Shown piece after piece: positions 63,830 to 64,000 of a stretch of DNA of 64,000 nt. The translations under genes and the position numbers were made by a program. The first letter of the stretch is position 1; each line of letters opens with the position of its first letter. This DNA is from Rhytidiadelphus loreus (lineage: Eukaryota; Streptophyta; Bryopsida; Hypnales; Hylocomiaceae): the NCBI GenBank assembly GCA_947034895.1, contig OX344764.1, positions 24,118,001 through 24,182,000 on the forward strand, given 5' to 3'. The notes below the pieces were generated by a model. The model saw only the letters and a list, made by a program, of their open reading frames with translations, had not been told where the DNA came from and made no database searches.

Positions 63830-64000
63830 CCCTGCACCACCACGCTTGCAATTCAGATGGAAGGACCTACACAAAAACATGAGCTCACAAAAGACATTTA
63901 CCCCTAAAGGACTGAAGAGTCCTATGTATTTTCCTTAGGTCTAGCAGACTTTTAAGAGATTCATTGTACGAACAAATAGATTGAAAGAAGACCGTTGTGT

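Noticed and set aside
1..64000. tRNA, rRNA or CRISPR loci
   Set aside because: No conserved tRNA arms, rRNA blocks or spaced identical repeats with unique spacers were seen. The only regular arrays are simple satellites.

Overview
The window reads as nuclear DNA of a land plant. Coding exons are moderately GC-rich with short GT..AG introns, set in very AT-rich intergenic DNA that is full of transposable elements. The intact genes are plant-type: F-box/kelch proteins, a plant-type GH3 beta-glucan exohydrolase and an alpha/beta hydrolase. The species cannot be fixed from the sequence. A seed-free plant (bryophyte or lycophyte) is a low-confidence guess, based on nearly intronless F-box/kelch genes and the kinds of hAT and Harbinger elements present. 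I saw no rRNA, tRNA, CRISPR or bacterial-type operon.

Layout. 1-7.5 kb: AT-rich DNA with a long hairpin element (1.05-1.23 kb), a tandem pair of AACCCTTAAAC-ended MITEs (6.2-6.7 kb) and a 0.21-kb MITE (7.25-7.46 kb). 7.6-18.2 kb: an F-box/kelch cluster with one gene on + (8.56-9.86 kb), two decayed relatives on + (13.3-13.6 and 13.8-14.35 kb) and one gene on - (16.84-18.08 kb). The first gene's promoter has a dense TGTCTG/CAGACA cluster. 19.6-28.2 kb is a transposon island: two more MITEs of the 7.25-kb family, a TAGTGTAG-ended MITE, a frameshifted PIF/Harbinger transposase, a large hAT element (spliced transposase gene on - with three in-frame stops, arrays of TGGCGA on both sides) and a stop-ridden Myb/SANT-like ORF. 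28.49-29.68 kb: a non-autonomous CACTA element with intact terminal repeats and a TAG target duplication, abutted by a 0.5-kb foldback. 30-43 kb: AT-rich DNA with a homogeneous 16-bp satellite (about 33 copies), 80-100-bp duplicated blocks near 38 kb, and a decayed retroelement-like ORF on - (41.1-43.2 kb) carrying a 112-bp palindrome. 46.2-50.2 kb: an intact four-exon GH3 exohydrolase gene on -. 51-57 kb: repeats and MITEs. 56.4-59.4 kb: an intact two-exon alpha/beta hydrolase gene on -, followed downstream by three decaying tandem copies of its own 3' end. 60-64 kb: AT-rich DNA, another CACTA-ended MITE, and a possible terminal exon near the right edge.

Three genes are intact enough to trust in detail. 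The GH3 protein is a predicted secreted wall beta-glucan hydrolase. The alpha/beta hydrolase has an Asp-Asp-His triad of the epoxide hydrolase/haloalkane dehalogenase type. The F-box proteins are predicted substrate receptors of SCF ubiquitin ligases. Exon joins for the GH3, hydrolase and hAT genes were worked out by hand and keep phase. The F-box genes lack an in-frame ATG in their main exon, so their N-termini are unresolved.
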